Assembly: GCA_963575745.1 (NCBI GenBank)
Contig: CAUYUJ010013903.1
Coordinates: 249,230-313,229 of the forward strand
Source: Prorocentrum cordatum
Lineage: Eukaryota; Sar; Dinophyceae; Prorocentrales; Prorocentraceae
Length of the DNA stretch: 64,000 bases
Reading direction: 5' to 3'
Shown: positions 30,730-42,194 of the stretch, in pieces
Position numbering within the stretch: the first letter of the stretch is position 1
Layout of the letters: every line of letters starts with the position of its first letter
Notes under the pieces: model-generated
The model's input: only the letters and a program-made list of their open reading frames with translations
Database searches by the model: none
What the model was told of the DNA's origin: nothing
Translations under genes and position numbers: made by a program

Positions 30730-31031
30730 AGGTCAGTGGATTTCCAACGTGAGCTGACTGGCTACGGTAGGTTCATGCGGCGTTGGCTCGCCAGCGAGGC
30801 TTGTGAAGACGTTCCAGGTCAAATTTTGCGACTCGGAGGCAACGAAGGACACGGTACCGCCACTGGACCCGACGGAATTCAACCTGGAACGATCGAGGCC
30901 GCGATCGCTTCAAGGTTGAAGTGTCAAAACCTCTGCGCGCCGACGCCGCACGATTTTGCCGTAACCCCCTCGGGACCCCCCCTCGTTGCCCTTCCCCCAT
31001 CCGTCCGCCCCGGTCCTCTTCTCTTCCGCAG
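30730..31031. other. No gene recognised; ends in an acceptor-like pyrimidine stretch
   Basis: The last 50 bp (CCCCCCTCGTTGCC... TCCTCTTCTCTTCCGCAG) look like an intron 3' end. Confidence 0.3.
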
Positions 31032-31076
31032 GGCACTCTGGGCGACACGGGCGACTACTCGAAGCCCATCGCTTGA
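31032..31076 (+). CDS. Possible terminal exon
   Basis: After a pyrimidine-rich CTCTTCTCTTCCGCAG acceptor the frame reads GTLGDTGDYSKPIA and stops at TGA (31074-31076). Only 14 codons, so chance is quite possible. No family recognised. Confidence 0.22.
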   Translation, partial: GTLGDTGDYSKPIA

Positions 31077-31570
31077 GCGGGGGCCCCCGCGCCCAGCGCG
31101 GGGCCAAGCGCCCTGCAGCGCGGGACGTCGTCGTGGGCACAGAACTGCCGCGTCGCGCTCTCCGCGCGCGCGTGCCGCTGCGGCATGCCGCCGGCTGAGC
31201 CACTCGTCGTAAGTTCAGGTGCAACTCCTGGGAGATTGGCTTCAGCGACGGCGCTAATGTCCTCTAGGGTCCACTCCCTGGCCTCCGAGTGCCGCCTCTG
31301 AGTCCCCAGGGCCTTCGTTGTTCGCACGCAATGAGTGCCTTGCTAAGTGGGACTCTGTCCACCCCCGACATGAATGAGGGGGATCCCCACCGCTGCCAGG
31401 CCTTCTGTCGATGCCACTCGGTCGACCGATTTTTCTGCTCGATCGATAAGGCTCCATCCGCCTCCCCTGGAGCGGCGTTGGGGTCCGTGGGGGTTCTCGG
31501 GCGGACTCGGGCGGCCTGGCCCAGAAGCCCCAGAGACCCGCGGGCGGCCCTGGCCAGGCAGCCTCGGGGA
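31077..31570. other. No gene recognised
   Basis: GC-rich; no recognised motif. Confidence 0.35.
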
Positions 31571-31728
31571 AGGAGGAGGAGGAGGAGGAGGAGGAGGAGG
31601 AGGAGGAGGAGGAGGAGGAGGAGGAGGAGGAGGAGGGGAGGAGGAGGAGGAGGGGGAGGAGCGAGGAGGAGGGGGAGGAGCGAGGAGGAGGAGGAGGAGG
31701 AGGAGGAGGAGGAGGAGGAGGAAGAAGG
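31571..31728. repeat. (GGA)n purine tract
   Basis: GGA triplets with GGGGA and GAGCGA interruptions. Confidence 0.95.
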
Positions 31729-32250
31729 TGGCGTCCTCGGGCGGACTGGGGCGGCCCTGCCTCTGGATCTTCGGGCGGCCTCGGGTTCCGCGGAGCTCGC
31801 GGGACCCGCGTGCGCATGGCCGCAGGCAGCCTCGGGGCCCCCCCGGGGGCCACGCCAGGCAGCCTCCGGGGGGCCCCTTGGCACCTCGAGCGAGATGTCT
31901 TGTCGGGCCGAACGAAAGGGGGTGATAGGGAAAAGGGGGGTCAATCACTTACGACTTACGAAATCTGCTGCATGCAGCTGGTTTCGGCCCCGTCGCCGGG
32001 CCCATTCTTCGATACATGCGCGCCTCCCGGCGCGGGGAAAATCAGCAAGGGGAGCTGATTCTTAATCCCCCCTTGCTATCCCCCCCTTTCGCCCGGCCCG
32101 AACCTCGAGCGAGGTGTCCTGGGCGGCCTGTTGCGGCCGCCTGCCTCGGGGGCCCTTGGGACTCGGGGGGGGAGGGCAGCCTCGGGCAGCCTCGGGGCCC
32201 CGCGGAGGGCCTCGGAGGCGGCCCCGGGGGCCCTGGAGCGGAGGTTGGGA
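31729..32250. repeat. GGGCCTCGG-rich minisatellite, interrupted by TIR element V
   Basis: GCAGCCTCGGGGCCCC-like units lie on both sides (31824-31882 and 32170-32240) of the element at 31900-32101. Confidence 0.55.
31883..32118. repeat. TIR element V with 17-bp flanking direct repeat
   Basis: TCGGGCCGAACGAAAGGGGG with TGATAGGG at the left (31903) pairs with CTATCCCCCCTTTCGCCCGG plus CCCGA at the right (to 32101). ACCTCGAGCGAG(A/G)TGTC flanks both sides (31883-31899 and 32102-32118), 16 of 17 bases identical. This is either a long target duplication or units of the local minisatellite. Confidence 0.85.
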
Positions 32251-32940
32251 AGGTCAGTTGGATTTATTTTTGTTGGCCAGTTCGCCCGATGGCCCACTTC
32301 GCTTCGCCCGCGACCGCGGGGCCCCCGTGGCAAGGGTGCCAGGGAAGAGACCTGGGAGATGTGGCGCCGGGTCGCCAACTTCCCCCCCACCCCCGAGAAG
32401 CCTAATCAGCGTGACAGGTGTCGTGCGCGTGGGGTGCGGGGTCTTGTACGATGGGCTTTCCAATATACGTTCAGCAACAAGGCCCGTCGTGTTCACACAT
32501 CCCGGGCTGGCGCTCCTGAAATCAATGATTTGGGGTCGTTTTCAGGCTGCCTCCGAATCCTCATGGAGATCATCTCCTCCAGTTTGAGCTTATCTGGAGG
32601 TCATCTCCGGATCCTCTGGAGATCGCGGGGCCGTCGTTTAGTTCATTCTGACGCCACCTTGAGACCGTCTCGGGGCCGTCCTGTTGGTCATCGGGCCATT
32701 TCGGCGTCACCCGTTGATCTGATCGCACATTCTGTTTTCCGTAAAGGCTTTGCCCCCTGCCGCCGGTCCCCTCTCTATCATAATGGGATATGGCAGAGTC
32801 GCGTCGGTGCGTCGCGGCGCTGCCTTGGCGCATCTGGGAACAACATGCGGGGGCGGATAGGAATCACTAGCGCACATTGAGACGTTGGGGCATGGTGGCC
32901 TTCGGCCCATCCCGCCACCGTGCCTGGGTTGTGAGTCTGA
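32251..32940. other. No gene recognised
   Basis: A short degenerate repeat of CATCTCC and TCTGGAG is visible at 32560-32630. Otherwise unassigned. Confidence 0.35.
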
Positions 32941-33480
32941 GGCCTCTTGTATATGTGTTGGGCTGCCGTGGGGAGCCTCTCGGGGACCTCTTGGAGTTGG
33001 TTTTGGCGCCTCTTGGGGGCTCGTGGGGTATCTTGTGGGCCTCTTGGAGGCCTCTTGGGCTCGTCTTGGGCGCCTCTTGGGGCCTCTTGGGGCCTCTTAG
33101 CGGCTTCTTGGGGCCCTCCTGTTGGCTCCTCGGGGCAAAAATATACATATCGATTTTTCGATTCTTGGTCCCCTGCTTTGGTCCCTCTTGAGGCCGTCTT
33201 CGGGCCATCTTGAGCGCTTCTTGGGCAATATTGCAGCCCGCTTGGGCCGTCTTGGGGCCCTCTTGGAGGCCTTTCGGGTTGTCTTAAGCGGTCTTGGGAG
33301 CTTCTTGGGCCGTCTCGAAGCGTCGGAAAGCCGGACATGCGGGAAGACCAAAGTCCTTCAAACGCCTATGTAAAATCATCGATTTGGGCCTATTGGGGCT
33401 CTCTCGGGAGGCTTCTTGGAACGCTCTTGGGGCCCTCTTGGGCCGTCTTGGAGCCATTTTCGGGCGCCTTGGAACACTCT
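32941..33480. repeat. TCTTGGGGGCC minisatellite, block 3
   Basis: GGCCTCTTGGGGGC-type units. TAAAATCATCGATTT at 33370 echoes TAAAATCAATGATTT beside block 1. Confidence 0.85.
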
Positions 33481-33481
33481 T

Positions 33482-33690
33482 GGCCTCGGCAATGCGAACA
33501 CTGGGTAATTTAAGTGGGTGTATGGCCTCAGGAACGCGAATATTGATGATGTACAATGGTTTGCTGCCTTGGGGACGCTACAATTGAGTAATTTGCAAAG
33601 GTTGATGGCCTCGGGGAAGCGAATGTTGCGTGATTTACTAGGGGTTATGGCCTTGGGTGCGCGAATATCGTGTATTTTTACTTGTCCAAC
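33482..33690. repeat. 43-bp minisatellite, about 5 copies
   Basis: GGCCTCGG(C/G)AA(T/C)GCGAA with TGATTTA(C/A)-like continuation recurs at about 33483, 33526, 33570, 33612 and 33654. Confidence 0.75.
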
Positions 33691-34424
33691 GTCCCCACCC
33701 CAGGCATTCAGGCAACGCGATCCGGGCGTGGTAACTTGCTGGTTTGAGGCTCCCCCCCTTCGCGCGGACTTCAACAATTGACAGTATGAAGCAGAAATCA
33801 TGACTGTAATAGTGGGGCCTTACAATGCAACTGGTGCAGGGAGAAGCAACTTCGCCCTACAGCCTGGTGGCCCCACCAGGGGGCCTGCGGATTTTCTGAG
33901 CCCATCGTGAAGCCATTTTGGGTCGTCTTGAGACCGTCGTCGGGTCGTCTTGAGGCCATTTTGGTGAGAGTTGGGTTGGGGTCGTCTGGAGGCCTTTCGC
34001 GTTTCCATGGAACGCACGTTACCACGGGAATCCATCGGGGACCAATGCCTTCTAGAACACCCAAGCTGGCGGGCAATGCCATATGATGGGTGGGATGGAC
34101 AGGATGTAAGATTTGGCGCGAGCGCACCTGACTTGTCTTTCCTTCTTCGCCGATGTCGCATGTCATCAGGAGTTGCTTTCGGACGGTCCCAGGACCGGGA
34201 CACAGACTCCAGAGGATGAGCACGTCCATCAATTGGATGCCATAAATATTTATCATCCCCCGTTCGCTCCTCCTCACTACCTTCCTTCATCTTCAGAACC
34301 GAATGATCAATACGACCAGCTTCTTCTTGGCAGAAGAGCCGCGGCCCTTCGGATTATTCTTGCTTCGCATACCCAGTCCCAGTGGGGGCGGGCGTCGGGG
34401 ATCACATAACAAAAACACACATGT
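33691..34424. other. No gene recognised
   Basis: More balanced base composition. Overlapping frames of 80-160 codons on both strands show no recognised motif. Confidence 0.35.
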
Positions 34425-34497
34425 GGAACCCGCATCTCCCCCTCCTACCCGACAGTTGGGTTTTTGGGTTGGGCTGGGGTGGCCTGGTGGGTAGTCA
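34425..34497. repeat. TIR element family Q, right half
   Basis: GGAACCCG...GGTTGGGCTGGGGTGGC and CTGGTGGGTAGTC match the right half of 55877-56048. It directly abuts the family Y copy. Confidence 0.7.
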
Positions 34498-34498
34498 C

Positions 34499-34707
34499 TA
34501 CTGGGGACGCGCATCAAGAAACCATCAGCTATTCGTTAGGGTACCCTGGGTTTCTTCGCTCCGCGCGCTGCGCGATGACTTCCCGCGGCCGTTGAAGAAG
34601 CTGCTGCGCTCAGGGTGCTCTGGGGTTCCCCCCCGTGTGCATCTCGCGCGCGGGTTTTCAGGGCTGGGTTTCTTGCGAGGGTTTCTTGCGGCCGCGTCCG
34701 CACTGTA
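34499..34707. repeat. TIR element family Y, copy 3
   Basis: 209 bp, TACTGGGGACGCGCATCAAG to GCCGCGTCCGCACTGTA. Confidence 0.85.
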
Positions 34708-35019
34708 GCAGGGGCTGTCATCCGGGACCTCTCACCGGCGCTCCGCTCCGCCCCGCCGTGCTGCTGAGCGCCGCCGGGCCGCGGCCCCCGCCGTGTCGGT
34801 CCCCTGCCCAAGCGGCCGGCCGCTGCCGCTGAGGGCGCTCGCTCCCTTCCGTTCCTCCTCCTCCTCCTCCTCCGCCGTCCTTTCCCCCCTTCCCTCCCTC
34901 CCTCCTCGCCTCCTGCGCCGAGGCTCGAGGGGCCCGCCGCCCAGGCCCTCCCCCCGTGGCCCTGCCTTGACCACCGAGGGCGTGCTGCTCTCGGCGCCCA
35001 CGGGCCACGCCGGGGTTCT
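34708..35019. other. No gene recognised; GC-rich
   Basis: Includes a CCT tract at 34855-34915 and competing frames on both strands. Confidence 0.35.
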
Positions 35020-35270
35020 CGGCGGTGGCGGCGACGGCGGCGGCGGCGGCGACGACGGCGGCGGCGGCGACGCCGACGACGACGGCGACGGCGACGACGA
35101 CGACGACGGCGGCGGCGGCGACGCCGACGACGACAGGAAACGACGACGGGTGCACGCGTGCAAAGTGGATGACGTGTCAGTAATGAGTGCTGCTCTCAGT
35201 CCACGGGCCCCGACGGGGTTCTCGACGACGGCGGCGGCGGCCGCGACGACGACGACGGGAATCGTCGACG
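35020..35270. repeat. GGCGAC triplet tract with duplicated flank
   Basis: GGC/GAC triplets at 35028-35135 and 35225-35258. CGACGGGTG(C)(A/T)CGCGTGCAAAGT follows each tract (35144 and 35267). Confidence 0.85.
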
Positions 35271-35389
35271 GGTGCTCGCGTGCAAAGTGAATGACGCATC
35301 AGGTCCCGCCCGACCCGACCCGCCCGCCAGAGTCCGCCCGCCTCAGGCGCAGCCATCCAACGTCTTAGCCAAAAAGAAGACGGATGTTC

Positions 35390-35860
35390 TTCGCAGTTTT
35401 CTGGACTGCAAGTTGGTCTGGGGCTCCGGAGTCGTCAAGCAACGACCCGGGCCGAAAAGCCAGCTCTGGGGAAAGTGTCGGTCGGGACTTCAGGGACCCC
35501 GTAATGATATAAGTAGGAAACAGGATGTACGGGTAACCAAGGCGCTGACATTCTCGTGTCAGGAAAATTCGAGAAGGATGGTTTTTGTTCAGTGTTCGGC
35601 GTTTGGGGGTCCTTACCGAGCTCTGAACTGCTCAGGATGAAAAAGCCGATCCTGGGGAAAAGCTCCAGACCTTTGGGGAGCCACGTGGTGCGAACGAGAA
35701 AACACGACGTCGAGGGTTTGGTGTCATCCAGCGTTTCGAGACATCTGCCGTCTTCGGCCTCCAGATGCCACGTTCGGATCCCAGGACAGTTGGAAAGCAC
35801 GCAGCATGAAAAGCCAGCCTGGGAAAATAGCAGGATATGAACATATTCGGACATTGCAGG
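35390..35860 (+). repeat. Dispersed repeat family X, tandem copies
   Basis: GAAAAGCCAGCTCTGGGGAA (35454), GATGAAAAAGCCGATCCTGG (35637) and GCATGAAAAGCCAGCCTGGG (35806) are about 175 bp apart. The middle copy continues CTTTGGGGAGCCACGTGGTG, as do copies at 62.1 and 60.1 kb. Confidence 0.6.
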
Positions 35861-36474
35861 TCCAGGCTTCAGACACCCTCCGACGTGATTTCCATCCGCG
35901 GCCCCAGAGTTCCTGACCCCTTCCCCGGGGTGGTTGCTCGTCCACGGAATCGTTTCTGATGGTCTTGGGTATTGAGAGGGGCCGCCTGGAGGCCGCAGTG
36001 GACGAGAAACGCCTGGGCTGAAATAGATCATGTCGCCTGAGATCTGGGACAGCCCTTGGGCCGAAACAACAAGTGGCCGCTATTTTAAGACTCGGTGAAT
36101 CTACTTGCATGGAGATGGGCCCATCCACGGGAGGGGGGGGGGGCGAGGCCTGAACGGAAATCTGGATTTCACGCTAGTCGGGACACACACTTGCACGCCT
36201 TTTCGGCCGAGCGCTGTTTGAAAAGGCGGCGGAGAAATGGGGGGGATGGTCAGATGTAATGCAAGGGAGCCTGCCTGGGTCTAAAGTGAATTGCCCTCTT
36301 GGCGGAATCAAGAGATACCGATGCCGCTGGTCCCTGGACGCGCATTGGGGTGCGCTCTGGGCAGATCTTGGAGGCGAGTTCGGCCGTGGCGATGGAGGGC
36401 CCCCCAGGTGGCCCCAAAAGGGCGAAGCGTGCGGCGAAAAGCGATGAGGCAGGTCAACCTGCCTCAGTCCGAAG
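35861..36474. other. No gene recognised
   Basis: Unassigned. G10 run at 36131. Confidence 0.35.
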
Positions 36475-36836
36475 TACAGTCAACCATGATAGTGAGGATG
36501 GGCAACCTTCCCAAGGATACCCTTGCATCCTTGCATCCTCGGTCCATCCTTCGCCGCTTTCTCCGGCCGCGCCCCACTCGAAAAGCTTCGAAATGGGCGT
36601 CCAAGGCCCCTGTATCCTTACACGCCAGTCGTTGAAAGTAGGTATATCGGGGTGCCCAAATTCCAATCTACTTGAGGCGCCTTCCTACTTCAAGAGTTGA
36701 ACGGTGTTCCTCTTCCCTCCTCTTCAGGGGGCGGGCGGAAGTCCAATCTACTTCCAACGCTTTCCTGCTTCATGTTTCTACCCACTTCTTCCGACCAGCG
36801 TGTATCGCGCATCCTCACTATTCTGGTTGACTGTAA
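36475..36836. repeat. TIR element family I, copy interrupted by family J
   Basis: TACAGTCAACCATGATAGTG at the left and CACTATTCTGGTTGACTGTA at the right are inverted repeats. The uninterrupted copy at 25727 is 162 bp; this one is 362 bp and the extra 170-200 bp is family J. Confidence 0.85.
36627..36798. repeat. Dispersed repeat family J, nested in family I
   Basis: Matches 1368-1552 and 20690-20822 (GAGGCGCCTTCCTACTTCAA, CTCTTCAGGGGGCGGGCGG, CACTTCTTCCGACC). Confidence 0.75.
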
Positions 36837-36859
36837 CCACCCTCCAAGCGACAGCACCG

Positions 36860-37217
36860 GGACCGAGAGCACCACTCCGCCGGGAGGCCCCAGGCCGCGC
36901 ACGCGCGGCTCCCGCCGCCGGGCTGCGCCTTGGTTGGCAGCTGGCCGCGCGGCCCCCGTCGCGGAGATGGCGACTCGGCCGCCGCCGCGGCCGCCGCCGC
37001 GGCCGCCCGCTGGCGTCCGTGGCCGCCCCCCATCTCCTCCTCCTCCTTCTCCTCCTCCGCCTCCTCCTCCCCCGGAGCCTCCCCCTCCTCCGCCTCCTCC
37101 TTCTCATTCTCATTCTCATTCTCCTCCTCCTCCTCCTCCTCCTCCTCATTCTCATCCTCCTCCTCCTGTTCTTCGGGTCGCCTACGGCCCGCCTCGGCGT
37201 CCGTGGCCGAGATCGGG
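36860..37217. other. GC-rich stretch with (CCT)n and (CCG)n
   Basis: CCGCGGCCGC palindromes at 36978-37005 and a CCT/CATTCT tract at 37030-37165. Confidence 0.7.
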
Positions 37218-37416
37218 GGCAACGATAGAGGGGGACGGGCATCGGGGGGGGATGCATCGACCCCCAATGGCCCATTGATCGCCGATAGGGGCCGGATAGC
37301 CCCAGCCCGCCCAGTGCGGACTCACTGTCGGGGGCCCGTCGCTGATCTATCGGCGACGTATCGCCGATTCCAGGTCGATGTTCCACCCCCTATGCCTATT
37401 CCCCCCTATCGTTGCC
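37218..37416. repeat. TIR element family G, complete copy
   Basis: 199 bp. GGCAACGATAGAGGGGGACG with GATGCATCGACC at the left pairs with GGTCGATGTTCCACCCCC and CCCCCTATCGTTGCC at the right. The centre holds GATCGCCGATAGGGGCC, GGGGGCCCGTCGCTGATC and TATCGGCGACGTATCGCCGA palindromes. Confidence 0.9.
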
Positions 37417-37436
37417 TCTCACGAGAGGGACAGGGA

Positions 37437-37660
37437 TACTCCAAATCCCTAATCAATCGACCCCCCCTACAAAGCGGGACCCCCCTCCAAAAATGCAACC
37501 TACTATTCCGGACCCCCCTCTTCGACGGGGCGCCTTTAGAAACGGGACCCCCTGAGCTCCAATCCAATGAAAGCGCCCTAATAAACCGGACCCCCCCAGT
37601 TACAAAAAAGGCGCGTAAAAAAGACGGACCGGGGAACGATTAATAAGGGATTTGGAGTAG
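37437..37660. repeat. TIR element W (single copy seen)
   Basis: 224 bp. TACTCCAAATCCCTAATCAA at the left pairs with TTAATAAGGGATTTGGAGTA at the right. The interior repeats CGG(G)ACCCCCC several times. Confidence 0.85.
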
Positions 37661-38134
37661 GCTTGAGATAATGTTTCTTTGACGTGTTGGTTGCTGCTCA
37701 CAGTGGCTGACGATGAAGACGAGGAGGATGAGGGAGGGGGAGGCCGATGTCGAGTGCTCAGCTGGATCACCAGGGACGCCCGAGGAGGACGCGGAGAAAT
37801 CATTCGGAGTGGCTTGCTTTCCAGGCATTCGCTGCTGCTGTATGGCAGGACGAGGGAGCTGAAGACAAGAGGGAGGGAGGAGGATGAGGACGGGTGCAGT
37901 GATGAGCAGCAGCAGCAGCAGGAGGAGAGGCTTGATACAAGAATTCGTTGGGGTGTTCGGTGCTGCTGGATTGTTGGGAAGCTGAAGACGAGGATGAGAA
38001 TAAACGAGGAGGACGATCGTCAGGGCGGAGCTTGCTGATCAGGCGTGCCCGAGGAGGACGAGGAGTTACTATATGAGGGAGTTGGTTTTGAAGAGTGTCG
38101 GTTGTTCCAGGACGAGAGAGTCGAAGGGTAGACT
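37661..38134. repeat. Degenerate tandem sequence of about 115 bp
   Basis: GCTGAAGACAAGAGG against GCTGAAGACGAGGATGA, GGTGCTGCTGG against GTTGCTGCTCA, and GCCCGAGGAGGACG recurring at about 37773 and 38047. Weak period. Confidence 0.4.
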
Positions 38135-38260
38135 ATGTGTGACAAGACCGATCGCGAAGCTTTTATGAACCAAATCATCGCTGAGCTTGATGAAGGAGAC
38201 CACCAGGATTGGGCAAAGGTCAAACGAACACGCCACACGCCAGGGAGGCTCACCGCGCGC
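38135..38260 (+). pseudogene. Possible Ty1/copia reverse transcriptase fragment
   Basis: A plus frame reads DREAFMNQIIAELDE then WAKVKRTRHTPGR. This resembles the region just before the copia reverse transcriptase core (a D-x-x-x-F-x-x-x-x-x-x-E-L/M block, then W-x-x-V and a P-x-G segment). The frame loses resemblance after about 38250 and no YVDD is seen, so it would be a small fragment. A chance match is possible. Confidence 0.3.
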
Positions 38261-39500
38261 TGTGGTACTTCTCCGCATTTGTTTCCACCGGCCACGTTTT
38301 TGATTACACCCAATCGGCTGGGATGCTTACTCGGCGCGGCAAGGGGGGGGGTCTGCACGAAGCCGTGGTGGACAGCGTGACCTCGGTGGTGCCCGAAGAA
38401 GGGGCACTGCCCAACCAACGCACCTGGATGTCACAAGTGAGCGATTGAGATCTCGTGGAAAAGGCGCGCAAGCCCGCGTGCCATTGCCACCAGCAGGCTG
38501 GGACTGATCGTACGGATGGGGAGCCACTGCAAAGGCCCCTTATTGTTGCTTGCGCTGCGCTGGCTCCTCGGACGGCGGTGCGATACCACGAAGCGGCCTC
38601 CGAGCTGAGATCACGCCACGGTTCTATCCGGCCTGAGTGACCCCCACCCAGACCCAAGCTTGCAGGCCCAACGACTCCATCTTGTCGGCGAGAAGATTGC
38701 AACCCTCGATGCTGCGCCTCGTCGGAGTCTAGTGCTGCCGCGGAGGCACAAGCTCCCGCGCGAGCAGCGGCCGTCGCGCGCGCTGCTGCCGCCTTGGCTG
38801 TGTGCGCATGCCGTCGATATCTAGATGGACGGCTGTGCGCTTCTTCGGTCTCGGCTCCCGATCCCTAAACCCTGAATCCTAAACCATGAACATGCTTTCC
38901 CAAAATCGATTCAAATCCTGAACAACAACTCCCCTAGGAATTCTGCCCTGGGAAGCTAATTTCTAAATTCGACACGATCAGGGTGCGGTGCACATCGCCA
39001 TGCGAAGCTAATTCCCAAACTCGCACGATCCTCCATAAAGCATGTGGCGCGGGCCACAACCCGCGCGCGCGGACGAAAGGAGCGAATTCCTGCCATTGAA
39101 ATGGGGCGCGGGGCACATTCCGCCCACGCGGCTGCTCTGCGCCCTTCACGGCCGCCGATGAAAAAATATGGGCGTCCTATTTGGACGCGCTCCCTTTGGA
39201 TATTCCTTTTGCTCATCCGTGTGTCCCCTGAGCTGCTCGATCAATGATCCCATCGCATTTTGTTGTCAACTCTGCGAGTTTCTGGTGGTTTTGCAAATCG
39301 CCCTTCACGGCCGCCGATGAAAAATGTGGCGCGGGGCTCATTCCGCCCACGCGGCGCCCGCTCGAGGGCGGCGCGCGCTTCGCAGGGGCCGCCGCGCGCC
39401 CCCCAGGCGGCCCCCAGGCACTCCGAGGCGAGGTTGCGCGCTCCTCCCAGGGGCCGCCGCGCGCTCCCGTGCTGCTCCGCCTGCCTGCTGCTCCTCCCGC
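38261..39500. other. No gene recognised; duplicated patches
   Basis: GCCCTTCACGGCCGCCGATG occurs at 39139 and 39300. ATTCCGCCCACGCGGC occurs at 39117 and 39341. CCCTAAACCCTGAATCCTAA at 38865 resembles about two TTTAGGG-type telomere repeats. No coding sequence is recognised. Confidence 0.4.
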
Positions 39501-39509
39501 GTGCTCCTC

Positions 39510-39650
39510 GATTGTGAGATCGATCGTCAGATCGATTGTGATATCGATCGAATGAAATAGATCGAGTGAGACCGATCGAGTGAGATCGATCGAGCGAGAC
39601 CGATAGTGAGATCGATAGTGAGATCGATAGTGAGACCTATCGAGTGAGAC
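39510..39650. repeat. GATCGA minisatellite
   Basis: GAGATCGATCG/GAGTGAGACC units of about 10-20 bp. Confidence 0.9.
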
Positions 39651-42194
39651 GTTGGTTCCTCCCCCCCGAACCTCCTTATCACCCGAAGGTGGTCATATAG
39701 GTTGTAGTAGCAACCCCTCCCTGCTCCTCCCGGCCTCCCCCGATGGCTCGCATGCACCAAAGCGTGTGCCTTCATATGAAGCGGGTGTCTAGGGTGGGTG
39801 GGATGTGAGCACCACGCTGGTGTGTGACACCTTTCAGTCTGTTGACGTCTTCGCGCGCTCGTTGACCCGAAACCCGAAACCTTGCACCCTCAGCGCGAGG
39901 CTGGACGCTTCCGCGGCGAAGGTAATGCGCGGCCGCTTGCTAGACCTGCCTGGGGTCCGTCGTCCGTCGCGGCGGACATGCGGCGCTTGAACATGCACAG
40001 CTTCGGGAGGAACAGCTGCCAGTGCCGCCTCAGCGCGGCACTATGAACAGATGCCTCCTTTCGAGATGGCATGCGTGTGTTTCCATGTTTTGTCGTATAC
40101 CTTTGCAGGTCGACGGAACACAATGGCCTGATCCGCATCGGGTGGGACGTTGGGATAGCATGACCTCAGTGACACTTAAGGGGCAAGCTGCTGTCATCGG
40201 CGAGTGCAAAGTGATGCGGGCCTTGAGTTAAATGACCAAATCCAGTGCAGTGCCCTGTTTAAGCTAGAACCTCTTCTCGTCCGCAGCCCTGGTTTTCCCG
40301 TCTTTCCATCTCTCTATATATTTGTATAGATTTGTAAGTCGTCGTGATATCATGTGTTCGTACCGCGTAGGGGGCCATGGCGCACCTTGCGGGCGCGCCG
40401 CATGTAGGGTTCGGCAGGGGATACCACCCAGGCGAGCGGTCAGTTGCTCGGTACGCCTGGAGTTCTGACGTTGCTCGGACTTCATGCTCGAGCGCGCAGC
40501 GTTCTATGTCTGGTCCCTCGGCTTACCTCATACTGTCACAGTTTGGCCGAATGATTGCCTACGTCACCCCTCGAGGGTCCTTGTCTTGCTGGCTGGCCTT
40601 CGGAAGTTGGTGTTCTTTGTGCATTTCCCCTCTTTCCTTTTCTCTCTCACTCTCCATCTTGTTCTGGAGTTACCGTGCCAACACTTGTCCAGCTGATGCT
40701 AAGGCATAAAGGGGGGCAGCAGTGGATTAGCAGGTGCGCCTTGATGTAAGCATGCTCAGTGGAGTTGCAGGGCTGCCTGGTGGAAATGTATCACATGCTT
40801 CAGTCCGGTTTGGCAGTTTTGACACACGTCGCCCAGCTCGAATCCGACATGCTCTGGCTGTAAGGTCATTGCCTTGCCCAGAGAGCAAGCAGACGGCGGC
40901 TCAGCCTAGAGGAGAAGGACTCACCCTCGCATCGAAGAGCCCTCGCGTTCGGGAGCGGAGTCTCGCTGTGCCATTGCCCCCCGAGGCATAACGGCACGAG
41001 TATCAGCAGCTGGAAGGCAGGACGGGACAGCGAGTGTCGTGAAGTGTGCGGGGCTGGCCTTTGCCCCCCCGCCCCCCCTCCCCATACCCCGCGTCTCTGC
41101 CTCCTCGGACTGCGGGCCCACTCTGGGGGCCCTGTCTCGGCCCTGGCCCCGCCCCGCCCGCCGGGGGGCTCCGCCCAGAGCTGCGCCCGCGAGCCTGCGT
41201 GCCTCGACCTCGCCTCGCCGACGTCGTGTGCAGCACCGCTGCGCTGATCGCCAGCGCAGCTGGTGTGCTTCTCCCAACGCACACTGAGAAGCTGCACTGT
41301 GCTGCCTCGTGGTGCTTCCGCAGCTTGCAAGCCTCCGGCGAGCAGACAACCTGGTAGACCATCCAGGAGAGACTCTTTCCCACGCCGCCCATCGTGAATT
41401 CGAGATGCCTTGGTGCAGTCGCCGCCCTGCCGTCGCTGTCCACACTATGCATCGACCGGTTGTTTGCGGAAGCAGGGGTTGACCTGAACGATGTTTTTGC
41501 GAATTCGTGGGCCGTTTTTGTTTCGATTTTGTTTTGCGCGAAAGGCGGATTGAAGACAAAACGCGGGAAAACGAAAACAAAACGAAAACGAACAACACCG
41601 TTTAGGTTCAGCCCTGTTCAGAAGCATCAGCGAGTTCATTATTGAATGTGTGGCAAATAGTTTACAGGCTATCGAACAGGGACCTTAAGCTCGGACGTGG
41701 AACTGTCCAGGACAAGGGGGCTCACCCACGCCATGTGTCGCGAAACTTGTGTGAAAGTAAGCACGGCGATTCGTATGCAGGCGTGCATGTTTGTAACTTC
41801 CAAGTTTCTCCTCCTGAACTCGCGTGGCGTGTCCCTCCGCCGCCTGCCGTTGCAGCCTCAAGATTTGTTTCGATGCTTGAGCACGGAGCTCCAAAAAGAC
41901 CTGGACTTCGAGGGCTGAGGTCCAACGGGGCTCCCCCCCTGGAACTCCAAATCTGAGGCTGGGCTCAATCAGCAGTTTGGCACATGCCCCAGCGTGGCCC
42001 CAGGACTGCCCCGGGTGCTCCAAGAGCCCCCTATGGAAGTCAGGACCAGAGCGGGCTCGGCCGGGGCTCGCTGTCTGGTCTGTCTGCGGTCGCGTTCTTC
42101 GAGCGCCCCTCGTGCGCCCGAGCGGTTTCTGGTGGGAGAGGGGGCCCATTCCTTATGCCGCGTTGCTGACGATGGGAAGGAGAGCTCGAGAGCG
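39651..42194. other. 2.5 kb without recognised features
   Basis: Composition is close to balanced and lacks long tandem repeats, so this is the most unique-looking stretch. Frames of 100-220 codons exist on both strands and overlap, but none carries a motif I recognise. AAAACG-rich sequence lies at 41510-41600. Confidence 0.4.

Noticed and set aside
38863-38890. Telomere array (CCCTAAA)
   Set aside because: Fewer than two good units, then degenerate. At most an interstitial trace.
41003-41452. Minus-strand MGGVGKS resembling a nucleotide-binding P-loop
   Set aside because: The preceding Gly of the motif is Thr and no further NB-ARC motif follows. A short chance match.
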